6,815 nucleotides of DNA from Verrucomicrobiales bacterium (GCA_003232855.1 QIKC01000232.1:1-6815), one strand, 5' to 3'; positions 1 to 6,302 are shown, counted from the first letter of the stretch. Made by a program: numbers and translations. Notes: a model not told the origin generated them from the sequence alone.

Positions 1-180
1 CACAAAGCGCAGGAAACACGGTGATTGGGCGTGGCAATACTCGCTGCCCGCAGGTCATAATGCCGATGAATATCTCTCCAAATCCCCTATAGCGACCCCA
101 GCGACCGAGTAGTCATTAATTCAGTGCCAGGTACTTGCCGAATCATGTGGAAGGAAGGGATGCCTGGAAATAGGTCAAAT
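1..180. other. Upstream region with no recognised gene
   Basis: No convincing gene is visible here. A + strand frame is open from base 3 to a TAG at 90-92 and could be the last 29 codons of a gene entering from the left, but I recognise nothing in the translation. A - strand frame starting with ATG at 58-56 is open to the window edge and is also unrecognised. The only structured element is the 20-bp direct repeat copy at 119-138. A promoter for the downstream fic gene should lie in or near this stretch, but I found no well-spaced -35/-10 pair. Confidence 0.4.
119..138 (+). repeat. Direct repeat, left copy bracketing fic
   Basis: The 16-bp core AGTGCCAGGTACTTGC at 123-138 occurs again, identical, at 1324-1339. 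Including the preceding ATT(C/T), the match extends to 19 of 20 bases. Both copies have the same orientation and start 1201 bp apart, enclosing the tandem repeat and the complete fic gene. The element could be a scar of cassette insertion or a dispersed intergenic repeat. No transposase or integrase gene is present to decide between these. Confidence 0.8.
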
Positions 181-230
181 CGGGTATAAACGGGTATAAA
201 CGGGTATAAACGGGTATAAACGGGTAGAAA
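181..230 (+). repeat. Five-copy 10-bp tandem repeat upstream of fic
   Basis: The unit CGGGTATAAA is present four times perfectly (181-220) and a fifth time with one change (CGGGTAGAAA, 221-230). Two more degenerate copies may follow, at 233-242 (7 of 10 matching) and 243-252 (6 of 10). The period is close to one helical turn, so each unit presents the same DNA face, as in iteron or operator arrays. The five GGG runs at 182, 192, 202, 212 and 222 are separated by exactly 7 nt, which fits the usual G3N1-7 rule for a potential G-quadruplex on the fic-coding strand. The array ends about 20 bp before the fic start, so it probably lies in the promoter or 5' leader. Function is inferred only from position and pattern. 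Confidence 0.95.
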
Positions 231-250
231 AAAGGCAATAAACGGATATT

Positions 251-1315
251 GTGGGTGGGATGTCGATCAATTTACCTATCGAAATCCCCGTCACCCGCGA
301 GATGCTCCGGCTGATCAGCGAGATCGATCGCTATCAGGGGCATTGGCAGGCTTTGCAGGGACTTTCTCCCGAAAGGCTCTCCGGGCTGCGGCGGATCGCG
401 ACGATCGAGAGCGTGGGTTCTTCGACCCGGATCGAGGGCTCGAAGATGAGTGACGCAGAGGTCGCGGACTTGCTCGGGCGCTTGCAGACGGAGTCGTTCC
501 GGAGTCGGGATGAAGAGGAGGTCGCGGGCTACGCCTTTGCGATGGAGCTGGTGTTTTCCCACCACGAAGCGATGTCCCTCAACGAGGGACTCATCCTGCA
601 ACTGCACCGCGATCTCTTGCGGCACAGCAGCAAAGACGATCGGCATCGGGGGGCGTATAAGACCCTGCCGAACCACGTCGCAGCGTTCGATTCGGACGGG
701 CGGGAGATCGGCGTGGTGTTCGCCACCACGCCACCCTTCGACACCCCCGCCGAGATGGCGGCCTTGATGGCCTGGCATCGCCGCGTCGAGGCGGAGGAAC
801 TGCTGCATCCGCTGTTGCGGATCGGGGTGTTTATCGTCCAGTTCCTCGCCATCCATCCGTTTCAGGACGGCAACGGGCGACTGTCCCGGATCCTGACGAC
901 CTTGCTCCTGCTGCGGGCGGAATACGCTTACGTCCCCTACGCTTCTCTGGAAGCGGTGGTCGAAGCGAGCAAGGACAGCTACTACCTCGCGCTGCGGCGC
1001 ACGCAGACCAGCCTGCTTACCGAGGATCCGGATTGGGAATCGTGGGTGTGCTTTTTCTTGCGCGCTTTGCAAGGGCAGACGGTGAGGCTGCAAACCCGCC
1101 TGGCCGAAGTCGCCGACGTCCACGACACCCTTTCGCAGCAGGCGGCGCGGTTGGCGGCGCTGTTCGAAGAGGAACGGACTTGGACGCTCTCCACGGCGGC
1201 CAAGCGTCTCGAAATGAACCCGAACACACTGAAAACGAAATTTCGTGAACTCGTCGGCCTAGGTCTTATCCGCCTGAAAGGCAAAGGCCGTGGGGCGTTC
1301 TACGAGCGGGCGTGA
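251..1315 (+). CDS. Fic-domain protein, probable AMP transferase with C-terminal HTH
   Basis: This is a Fic (filamentation induced by cAMP) family protein of 354 residues counted from GTG 251. Fic enzymes usually transfer AMP from ATP to a hydroxyl side chain of a target protein. The catalytic motif HPFQDGNGR is complete at residues 202-210, with His202 as the expected catalytic base, and is followed by a Ser and Arg of the usual extended motif. STRIEG at 58-63 fits the inhibitory motif [S/T]xxxE[G/N]; its position before the Fic core makes this a class II, self-inhibited Fic, so no separate antitoxin is required. Residues about 310-350 (LSTAAKRLEMNPNTL, then a basic, glycine-rich wing) look like a winged helix-turn-helix. 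ATG 260 is an equally plausible start; neither has a clear ribosome site. The gene is bracketed by a 20-bp direct repeat and converges on vapC 35 nt away. The target protein cannot be read from sequence. Confidence 0.93.
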   Translation: MGGMSINLPIEIPVTREMLRLISEIDRYQGHWQALQGLSPERLSGLRRIATIESVGSSTRIEGSKMSDAEVADLLGRLQTESFRSRDEEEVAGYAFAMELVFSHHEAMSLNEGLILQLHRDLLRHSSKDDRHRGAYKTLPNHVAAFDSDGREIGVVFATTPPFDTPAEMAALMAWHRRVEAEELLHPLLRIGVFIVQFLAIHPFQDGNGRLSRILTTLLLLRAEYAYVPYASLEAVVEASKDSYYLALRRTQTSLLTEDPDWESWVCFFLRALQGQTVRLQTRLAEVADVHDTLSQQAARLAALFEEERTWTLSTAAKRLEMNPNTLKTKFRELVGLGLIRLKGKGRGAFYERA

Positions 1316-1319
1316 AGAG

Positions 1320-1339
1320 ATTTAGTGCCAGGTACTTGC
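1320..1339 (+). repeat. Direct repeat, right copy bracketing fic
   Basis: This is the second copy of the element at 119-138, with one mismatch in 20. It begins 5 nt after the fic stop codon and ends 11 nt before the end of vapC, so it sits in the short gap between the two convergent genes. GTAC lies at the centre of an imperfect palindrome, CAGGTACTTG. No hairpin followed by a T-run is seen here, so I do not call it a terminator. Confidence 0.8.
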
Positions 1340-1350
1340 ATGCTATTTTG

Positions 1351-1767
1351 TTATTCAGGCCGGAACGATCCGCCGTATCCGGGCTCGTAAAGTTGGAGGC
1401 CGGTGAGCGGAGCGATTTTTCCGAAATGGGCATCGATGGAGTAAATGCGCACCTCGTCGGCCAGCGCGAGGGATGCGATTTGCACATCGAGCCATGGGAT
1501 CGTGATCCCATGGTCACGGATCTTCCAGGCCAACGCCACCGCGTTATCCCAATCCTCCTCCGTGCAGGAGCGATAGGGAATCACCGCGAAATGTCGTCCC
1601 AACCTGCCGCGCTCCTCCTTGCGCGCGCCGCCCAGCACCTCGAGGCGGACGGGGGAGCACCACTGTGCCTCATAGGCGTCGAGCAGGGATTCGAGCGCCA
1701 TCTTGACTTCCAACCGTCCGTTGCGGCGGAGCGCTTCGATCCATACTGAAGAATCAACCAATACCAT
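1351..1767 (-). CDS. vapC: VapC-family PIN-domain toxin ribonuclease
   Basis: The 138-residue product is of normal length for a VapC toxin, a Mg2+-dependent ribonuclease that blocks translation when freed from its antitoxin. The four acidic residues expected of a PIN active site are visible: Asp5 in VDSSVWIE, Glu43 in RLEVLGG, Asp94 in WLDVQIA and Asp112 in YSIDAHF. The toxin therefore looks catalytically intact. ATG 1767 lies 3 nt after the vapB stop codon, which suggests translational coupling and one mRNA, the usual layout with antitoxin first. The gene ends 35 nt from the convergent fic gene. A perfect 22-bp inverted repeat lies in the codons just before Asp94. The RNA substrate (tRNA, rRNA or mRNA) cannot be inferred. 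Confidence 0.93.
   Translation of the reverse strand: MVLVDSSVWIEALRRNGRLEVKMALESLLDAYEAQWCSPVRLEVLGGARKEERGRLGRHFAVIPYRSCTEEDWDNAVALAWKIRDHGITIPWLDVQIASLALADEVRIYSIDAHFGKIAPLTGLQLYEPGYGGSFRPE
1492..1513. repeat. Perfect 10+2+10 bp inverted repeat inside vapC
   Basis: The arms CCATGGGATC (1492-1501) and GATCCCATGG (1504-1513) are exact reverse complements separated by GT. On the vapC mRNA this could fold as a 9-bp stem with a CACG tetraloop. It encodes the HGITIPW segment just ahead of the catalytic Asp94. There is no T-run beside it, so it is not a standard terminator. It may be a codon coincidence, a protein-binding palindrome or an mRNA hairpin. Confidence 0.85.
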
Positions 1768-1770
1768 TGC

Positions 1771-2001
1771 TCAATCTTCGACCAGCACAGGCACCGGATT
1801 GGCGGGGTCGTCTTCGCTCTTGCCAACAGGATCAGGGTAATCGAACGCCCCTTCCCGCATCAAATGCCCGAATTCGCTGGCCTTCTTCCGCCGCACAAAT
1901 TCGGTGATCGCTTTCGCCATCGCGGGACTCCGGCACCCCTCGCCAGTGATCGCCATCAGCTCGTTCACAATCGCCTCATCAATTTCAACGCTGATTCTCA
2001 T
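1771..2001 (-). CDS. vapB: VapB-family antitoxin
   Basis: The 76-residue protein begins MRISVEIDEAIVNELMAITG, resembling the short strand plus helix that starts VapB antitoxins of the MRT-xx-IDDEL type (DUF2191-like). A basic helix follows (AITEFVRRKKASEF, about residues 31-44). The tail is acidic and proline-rich, as expected for the segment that wraps around and blocks the PIN toxin. These antitoxins normally also bind their own promoter. The gene lies directly upstream of vapC with a 3-nt gap. The chosen ATG at 2001 gives the expected family N-terminus and lies at the predicted transcription start, so translation may be leaderless; Met16 would remove the DNA-binding strand. The family call rests on N-terminal pattern and context and is somewhat less certain than the toxin. 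Confidence 0.85.
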   Translation of the reverse strand: MRISVEIDEAIVNELMAITGEGCRSPAMAKAITEFVRRKKASEFGHLMREGAFDYPDPVGKSEDDPANPVPVLVED

Positions 2002-2007
2002 TTGAAC

Positions 2008-2036
2008 ATTATACTCATCTTTTTGATTCTTTTCAA
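2008..2036 (-). promoter_or_regulatory. vapBC promoter, near-consensus sigma-70 type
   Basis: Read on the - strand, TTGAAA (2036-2031) and TATAAT (2013-2008) are separated by exactly 17 bp, a 5 of 6 and a 6 of 6 match to the housekeeping consensus. Only 6 nt separate TATAAT from the vapB ATG, so the expected start point is at about base 2001, the A of the start codon. No ribosome site would then be present in the mRNA. The promoter assignment is sequence-based; leaderless transcription is an inference. Confidence 0.75.
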
Positions 2037-2047
2037 AGATATTTTTG
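2034..2047. promoter_or_regulatory. Candidate VapB(C) operator palindrome over the -35 box
   Basis: CAAAGATATTTTTG is a 7+7 palindrome with one mismatched pair. It overlaps half of the vapBC -35 element, where binding of the VapBC complex would block RNA polymerase. A second, wider inverted pair, TTTGAA (2001-2006) and TTCAAA (2032-2037), encloses the promoter. AT-rich DNA makes such matches easy to find by chance, so this is only a candidate. Confidence 0.3.
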
Positions 2048-2119
2048 CATCATAATTCAATATTTCAAGGTATAGGACAATTTGAGGCCTCGTGCGTGCG
2101 GGTCGATAAGAGGCGCGGG

Positions 2120-2150
2120 TATAATTAAATTTTTATTTAGAATAATTATT
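2120..2150 (+). promoter_or_regulatory. Candidate fur-suf promoter and Fur-family operator
   Basis: TATAAT at 2120-2125 lies about 50 bp before the regulator gene and is a possible -10 box, although no good -35 element is found 17 bp upstream. Just downstream, AATAATTATT (2141-2150) is a perfect 10-bp palindrome resembling the AT-rich core of Fur and PerR boxes. ATAATTA (2121-2127) and TAATTAT (2143-2149) also form an inverted pair. A Fur-family protein bound here would cover the region downstream of the -10 box, giving self-repression of the operon. This is inferred from pattern and position; the match to a full 7-1-7 box is incomplete. Confidence 0.4.
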
Positions 2151-2176
2151 GATAAGGATTAGCTCCCTCGCTATGA

Positions 2177-2620
2177 GTGGGTAAGATGTCCGACCACGAC
2201 GACAGACCGCCGATCGACCTCGGCGGTGGCCACCGTATGACCCCGCAGCGCCGGGAAGTGTACGAGGTGCTCATGGAGCACTCCGACCACCCGACCGCAA
2301 CCGAGGTCTTCATGCGTGCCAAGGTGCGCATGCCGAGCATCTCTCTGGCCACGGTTTACAACTGTTTGGACACCCTCGCCGGTGCCGGGGTGGTGAAGCA
2401 GGTGAACGTCGATCGCGAGCCGTCTCGTTACTGCGGAAATCTTGCGCCGCACGGGCATTTCCATTGCGCCGATTGCGGCACGGTGCTCGATATTGACCTC
2501 AAAAATGGGGCCGAACTTGCAAAGACTTTCAAGGTGCCGCGTGGCGCCACCGTGGAGCGTTTCGATATCGCCGTGCGCGGGCGTTGCCCGAAATGCGCTA
2601 AAGTGGCCAGAGCCCGTTAA
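2177..2620 (+). CDS. Fur-family metal- or peroxide-responsive transcriptional regulator
   Basis: This 147-residue protein has the Fur family layout: an N-terminal winged helix (RMTPQRREVYEVL, with recognition segment SLATVYNCL at 56-64) and a C-terminal dimerisation and metal-binding domain. Two CxxC pairs, Cys97/Cys100 and Cys137/Cys140, form the expected structural zinc site. By comparison with Bacillus PerR, regulatory-site positions His38, His92, His94 and Asp105 are kept, but the Asp85 position is Cys86. A Cys followed by X5-H-X-H is what I recall for actinobacterial Zur, though the further Asp ligand of Zur seems to be Lys74. Iron, zinc or peroxide sensing therefore stays open. It is 45 nt ahead of sufC and codirectional, so it is the likely operon regulator. 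ATG 2186 is an alternative start and may be the true one; AAGGA at 2154-2158 is rather far from either. Confidence 0.92.
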   Translation: MGKMSDHDDRPPIDLGGGHRMTPQRREVYEVLMEHSDHPTATEVFMRAKVRMPSISLATVYNCLDTLAGAGVVKQVNVDREPSRYCGNLAPHGHFHCADCGTVLDIDLKNGAELAKTFKVPRGATVERFDIAVRGRCPKCAKVARAR

Positions 2621-2665
2621 CGCCCGGACGCCACAGAAATCAGATCCCGAGAATAGAAAAACAAC

Positions 2666-3415
2666 ATGAGCTTAGAAATCAAAGACCTACACGCCTCAGT
2701 CGATGGCACCGAGATCCTCAAGGGGCTGACCTTGACCGTGCCCGCTGGCGAGGTCCACGCCATCATGGGGCCGAACGGCTCCGGTAAGAGCACGTTGGCC
2801 AAGGTCATGGCTGGCCATTCCGATTACGAGGTGACGGCGGGCAAGGTGTTGCTCGACGGCGCCGATTTGCTCGACATGGAAATCGACGCTCGCTCGCGCG
2901 CCGGCCTGTTCCTCGCTTTTCAATATCCCGCCGAAATCCCCGGCGTCAGCAACGCTAACTTCTTGCGCGCCGCCCTGCAGGCGCGCCTGCCTGACGGCGA
3001 AGAGATCGATGCGGTCGCTTTTTACAAGGACATGTACGCCAAGATGGATCGCCTCGGCATCGACCGCAAGTTCACTGGGCGAGCGGTCAACGAGGGCTTT
3101 TCCGGCGGCGAAAAAAAGCGCAACGAGATTTTGCAAATGATTATGTTAGAGCCGAAGTATGCCGTGCTCGACGAAACCGACAGTGGTCTCGATATTGACG
3201 CCCTGAAAATCGTCTCCGAGGGCGTCAACGCCATGCGTTCGCCCGATCGCGGCTTCCTGGTCATCACCCACTATCAGCGGCTGCTTGATTATATCGTCCC
3301 CGATCACGTACACGTGCTCTCCGACGGAAAAATCATCAAAAGTGGCGACAAGTCGCTCGCCCTTGAACTCGAAGAAAAAGGCTACGATTGGGTCGTCGAA
3401 GAGAACGCAGCCTGA
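2666..3415 (+). CDS. sufC: SufC, Fe-S cluster assembly ATPase
   Basis: This is the 249-residue ABC-type ATPase of the SufBCD scaffold, a soluble cytoplasmic complex that builds iron-sulfur clusters. All ATPase motifs are present: Walker [10 protein letters not shown] (35-43), Q-loop Gln86 in [13 protein letters not shown], signature FSGGEKKR (145-152), Walker B with DE at 169-170 in [11 protein letters not shown], and the switch His202 in [11 protein letters not shown]. The Q-loop and D-loop wording is typical of SufC rather than of transporter ATPases. There is no membrane partner nearby; sufB and sufD follow instead. Length and start ([10 protein letters not shown]) are normal for the family. 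The ribosome site is weak, with only purine-rich sequence before the ATG. Shared direction and a 45-nt gap from the regulator suggest a common transcript. Confidence 0.98.
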   Translation: MSLEIKDLHASVDGTEILKGLTLTVPAGEVHAIMGPNGSGKSTLAKVMAGHSDYEVTAGKVLLDGADLLDMEIDARSRAGLFLAFQYPAEIPGVSNANFLRAALQARLPDGEEIDAVAFYKDMYAKMDRLGIDRKFTGRAVNEGFSGGEKKRNEILQMIMLEPKYAVLDETDSGLDIDALKIVSEGVNAMRSPDRGFLVITHYQRLLDYIVPDHVHVLSDGKIIKSGDKSLALELEEKGYDWVVEENAA

Positions 3416-3445
3416 GACGGATCCGATAAGGGTTTGGACAAAATT

Positions 3446-3450
3446 AGAAG
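3446..3450 (+). promoter_or_regulatory. Ribosome binding site of sufB
   Basis: AGAAG lies 6 nt ahead of the sufB ATG, the clearest purine-rich ribosome site in the operon. The neighbouring sufC and sufD starts lack a comparable one. Confidence 0.5.
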
Positions 3451-3456
3451 AAAGTC

Positions 3457-4875
3457 ATGAGCACCGCAACCGACACTAGCGCCGCGATCGATATCGACCG
3501 TGATACCGGCGATTTTCACTACGACGTCAAATACAAGCTCGACGCCGGGCGTGGCCTTAATGAGGCCACCGTCGATTATATCTCGGACGCGAAGGGTGAG
3601 GAGGATTGGATTCGCGCCTTCCGCAAGCGGGCGTTGAAGGTCTTCGAATCCAAACCGATGCCGACCCACTGGGCGAGCGATGACCTGAAGGCGATCGACT
3701 TCGACGAAATCCGCTACTACCTAGCCAGTGGCCAGGCGCCGGCGCGCTCGTGGGACGACGTGCCGGATGAGATGAAGGAGACCTTTGAGCGGCTCGGTAT
3801 CCCGGAGCAGGAGCGCAAATTTTTGGCTGGTGTCGAGGCGCAGTTCGATAGCGAAGCGGCCTACTCCAACGTGAAGGCCGCCGTCTCTGAGCAGGGCGTC
3901 ATCTTTGTCAACAGCTCGGAGGGTCTCGCCGAACACCCGGAGATTTTCCGCAAATGGTTCGGTAAAGTGATCCCCACCGGCGACAATAAATTTTCCGCTC
4001 TCAACAGCGCCGTATTCAGTGGCGGTAGCTTCATCTACGTGCCGCCGGGGGTGAAGGTGAAGCACCCGCTGCAGGCCTACTTCCGTATCAACACGGAGCA
4101 GTTCGGGCAGTTCGAGCGCACGCTGATCATCGTCGATGAGGGCGCGGAACTCACTTACATGGAGGGCTGCACCGCTCCGAAATTCGAGACGGCGACTCTG
4201 CACAGTGCCGTGGTCGAACTGGTCGCCATGAAAGGTGCCAAGATCCAATACATCACCGTTCAGAATTGGAGTGCCAACGTCTTTAACTTGGTCACTAAGC
4301 GCGGCCTCGCCCACGAGGACGCAGAGATTCGCTGGATCGATTGCAACATTGGCAGTCGTCTGACCATGAAATACCCCGGCGTGGTTATGAAGGGGCGCGG
4401 CGCTCGCGGAGAGGTCATCTCCATCGCCCTCGCCAACGATGGCCAGCATCAGGACACCGGGGCGAAGATGATCCACGCCGCTGATTACACGACCTCTAAC
4501 GTCGTCTCCAAATCGATCAGCGTCGGCAAAGGCCGCTCCACCTACCGCGGTCAGGTTCACATCCCCAAGCACCTCAAGGGCTGCAAGAACAATACCGAGT
4601 GCGACGCCTTGCTGATTAACTCCAGCAGCCAGACTGACACCTACCCGGCCATCACCGTGCGCGGTAATCAGCACGCCACTCAGCACGAAGCCAGCGTTAG
4701 CCAGGTTAGCGAGGAACAAATTTTCTACATGCGCCAGCGCGGCCTCAGCGAGGCGGAGGCCATGAGCCTCAGCGTCAACGGATTCGTTAACGATTTGGTG
4801 CGCGAGTTTCCCATGGAGTATTCGGTCGAGCTCAAACGTCTCATCGATCTGGAGATGGAAGATAGCGTCGGCTAG
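3457..4875 (+). CDS. sufB: SufB, Fe-S cluster scaffold subunit
   Basis: This 472-residue protein is the scaffold component that receives persulfide sulfur and carries the nascent cluster at the SufB-SufD interface. The C-terminal core is strongly conserved: [34 protein letters not shown], and an ending in EMEDSVG close to the E. coli EHSVG end. Cys382 aligns with E. coli Cys405, and His410/Glu411 with His433/Glu434, residues tied to sulfur transfer and cluster assembly. Cys238 in MEGCTAPKF matches another conserved cysteine. A beta-helix core fills the middle (about 190-400), and the N-terminal helical region (about 30-170) is complete. Length is typical of SufB and longer than SufD. It lies 41 nt after sufC. 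No frameshift or missing key residue is seen. Confidence 0.98.
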   Translation: MSTATDTSAAIDIDRDTGDFHYDVKYKLDAGRGLNEATVDYISDAKGEEDWIRAFRKRALKVFESKPMPTHWASDDLKAIDFDEIRYYLASGQAPARSWDDVPDEMKETFERLGIPEQERKFLAGVEAQFDSEAAYSNVKAAVSEQGVIFVNSSEGLAEHPEIFRKWFGKVIPTGDNKFSALNSAVFSGGSFIYVPPGVKVKHPLQAYFRINTEQFGQFERTLIIVDEGAELTYMEGCTAPKFETATLHSAVVELVAMKGAKIQYITVQNWSANVFNLVTKRGLAHEDAEIRWIDCNIGSRLTMKYPGVVMKGRGARGEVISIALANDGQHQDTGAKMIHAADYTTSNVVSKSISVGKGRSTYRGQVHIPKHLKGCKNNTECDALLINSSSQTDTYPAITVRGNQHATQHEASVSQVSEEQIFYMRQRGLSEAEAMSLSVNGFVNDLVREFPMEYSVELKRLIDLEMEDSVG

Positions 4876-4921
4876 GCGCGTGATTGGCGGAACCCGATTG
4901 GTTAAAATTTGAATTATCATT

Positions 4922-6256
4922 GTGTCTGAAGCATTGTTAGATCCCGAAATTGCCGTGGCGTCGTCGTTCTCCGACACGCCGGAACCTGTCGCCCCGGGAC
5001 TCCCGGGCTGGTATGCCGAGTCGCGCGTTGCGGCCTGGGACGAATTTTTGTCCCTGCCTATGCCGAGGCGTACTGACCAGACTTGGCGTTTCGCCGATTT
5101 GAAGCGGCTTGATTTTGATAGTTATCACGACGCGCCGGAGGTGGACGAGGCGATCGCTGCCGATCTGCTCACGCGCTCGTCCGCGCTGGCCGAGAGCTGC
5201 GGGCGCATCGTTTTTGCGAACGATCGACTGATCGCAGAACCGATGCTCGATGCCGAATTGGCGGCACTGGGCGTAATTTTCAAACCGCTTTCCCAAGCGC
5301 TGCTCGAGGACGCCGAGCTGGTGCGCGCCGCCTTCATGCGTGAGCCGGCGCGGCTCGGTTCGGCGAAGTTCGCCGCCCTGCACCGTGCGCGTTTGCGCGA
5401 GGGTTTTTTCCTTTTCGTCCCCGATGGCGTGGTGTTGCCACGCCCGGTCGAGGTGTTTCACTGGCTTTCGGGCGATGGCGCGTCGATTTTTCCGCACAGT
5501 CTGATCGTCACCGGCCGCGGTGCCGTGGCCACTGTCGCCGAGTATGTGGCATCCGCCGCCGACGAGGGCGGATTTTGTTGTGGGGTCGCCGACCTCGTGG
5601 CGGGTGAAGATTCCCAACTCCGTTATCTGCGGACGCAAAATTTGAGCGAGCGGGCGCGCTCGGTGCAGGTCAACTCGACGCTCGCCGCCGCCGGGGCGGA
5701 CGCTAAGACTCTGCTGCTGAATCTCGGCTGCGACTGGACGCGCGTCGAATCGCTCAGTCGCATGGTCGGCGAGGCGGCCAACAGCGACATGCTTTCCATC
5801 TGCGTTCCCGAAAACGATCAGGAGATGGATCAGCGCACCTTGCAGCTGCATGAGAGCCCGCGCACGACCTCGAATTTGCTCTACAAGAACGCGCTCTACG
5901 ACCAGGCGCGGACGGTCTTTTCCGGTCTGATCAAAGTCGGCGCCGGTGCGCATGGTACCGACGCTTACCAGACCTGCCGCAATTTGCTGATGTCGGAGGG
6001 GGTCGAGGCGAACTCGATGCCCGGCCTCGAGATCAATGCCGACGAGGTCAAGTGCAGCCACGGCGCCACCTCCGGGCCGATCCCTGACGAGGAGCTTTTC
6101 TACCTGCGCGCGCGCGGCATCAGCGAGACAGCAGCGCGGCAGTTGCTGACCTTTGGTTTTGTCAAAGAGGTCGCCGCGCGCATCGGCGACGCGGCTCTGG
6201 AAAAGGTGGTAACCGACATGCTCGCCCGCCGCTTCGCGAGCATCGGGCTCGGCTGA
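4922..6256 (+). CDS. sufD: SufD, Fe-S cluster assembly scaffold subunit
   Basis: The 444-residue product is the SufB paralogue that pairs with it in the SufBC2D complex. The diagnostic C-terminal motif is clear: LEINADEVKCSHGATSGPI, then DEELFYLRARGIS, with Cys378 and His380; this His corresponds to the E. coli SufD residue (His360) implicated in cluster formation. WRFADLKRLDF near residues 55-65 is also typical of SufD, and RTTSNLLYKNALYDQARTVF (315-334) is the usual central signature. The start is GTG 4922. No nearby ATG gives a complete N-terminus, and AT-rich sequence without a clear ribosome site precedes it, so translation may partly depend on sufB upstream (46-nt gap). The family is variable in its first 50 residues, so the exact start is less certain than the identity. 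Confidence 0.97.
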   Translation: MSEALLDPEIAVASSFSDTPEPVAPGLPGWYAESRVAAWDEFLSLPMPRRTDQTWRFADLKRLDFDSYHDAPEVDEAIAADLLTRSSALAESCGRIVFANDRLIAEPMLDAELAALGVIFKPLSQALLEDAELVRAAFMREPARLGSAKFAALHRARLREGFFLFVPDGVVLPRPVEVFHWLSGDGASIFPHSLIVTGRGAVATVAEYVASAADEGGFCCGVADLVAGEDSQLRYLRTQNLSERARSVQVNSTLAAAGADAKTLLLNLGCDWTRVESLSRMVGEAANSDMLSICVPENDQEMDQRTLQLHESPRTTSNLLYKNALYDQARTVFSGLIKVGAGAHGTDAYQTCRNLLMSEGVEANSMPGLEINADEVKCSHGATSGPIPDEELFYLRARGISETAARQLLTFGFVKEVAARIGDAALEKVVTDMLARRFASIGLG

Positions 6257-6286
6257 GATTGGGCGCGCTCTCGTTGGTTTCCCTTT

Positions 6287-6302
6287 CGCCCGTGGCCGGG
6301 CG
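6287..6302. other. Small GC-rich hairpin between sufD and aroK
   Basis: CGCCCG (6287-6292) and CGGGCG (6297-6302) form a perfect 6-bp stem around the loop TGGC. No T-run follows on either strand, so it does not look like an intrinsic terminator. It abuts GGAG at 6302-6305, a possible ribosome site for aroK, and could affect its accessibility or mark an mRNA-processing point. In GC-rich DNA a stem of this size may be incidental. Confidence 0.4.

Noticed and set aside
181..230. Possible CRISPR array
   Set aside because: The units are only 10 bp and directly adjacent with no unique spacers, and no cas gene is present.
181..230. Possible plasmid iterons or replication origin
   Set aside because: No replication initiator gene or DnaA-box cluster is nearby, and the unit is shorter than typical iterons; the upstream-of-fic context fits regulation better.
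272..1123. Long - strand frame of 283 codons opposite fic
   Set aside because: The + strand protein has clear Fic motifs; the opposite frame is low-complexity, rich in Arg, Gln and Asp, and has no recognisable domain. It is a GC-driven shadow.
1312..1749. + strand frame of 145 codons opposite vapC
   Set aside because: It is antisense to a complete PIN toxin with all four catalytic acids and has no family features of its own.
1864..2055. + strand frame of 63 codons opposite vapB and its promoter
   Set aside because: It is antisense to vapB and crosses a well-formed promoter; no motif is seen.
4884..4920. Possible internal promoter between sufB and sufD (TTGGCG with TAAAAT or TTATCA)
   Set aside because: Spacings of 13 or 23 bp are unsuitable; the AT-rich stretch alone is not enough.
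3721..4977. Long - strand frame of 418 codons opposite sufB
   Set aside because: SufB is unmistakable on the + strand. The antisense frame has no recognised fold and arises from GC-rich codon structure.
4937..6061. Long - strand frame of 374 codons opposite sufD
   Set aside because: Same reason: sufD is certain and the antisense product shows no family motif.
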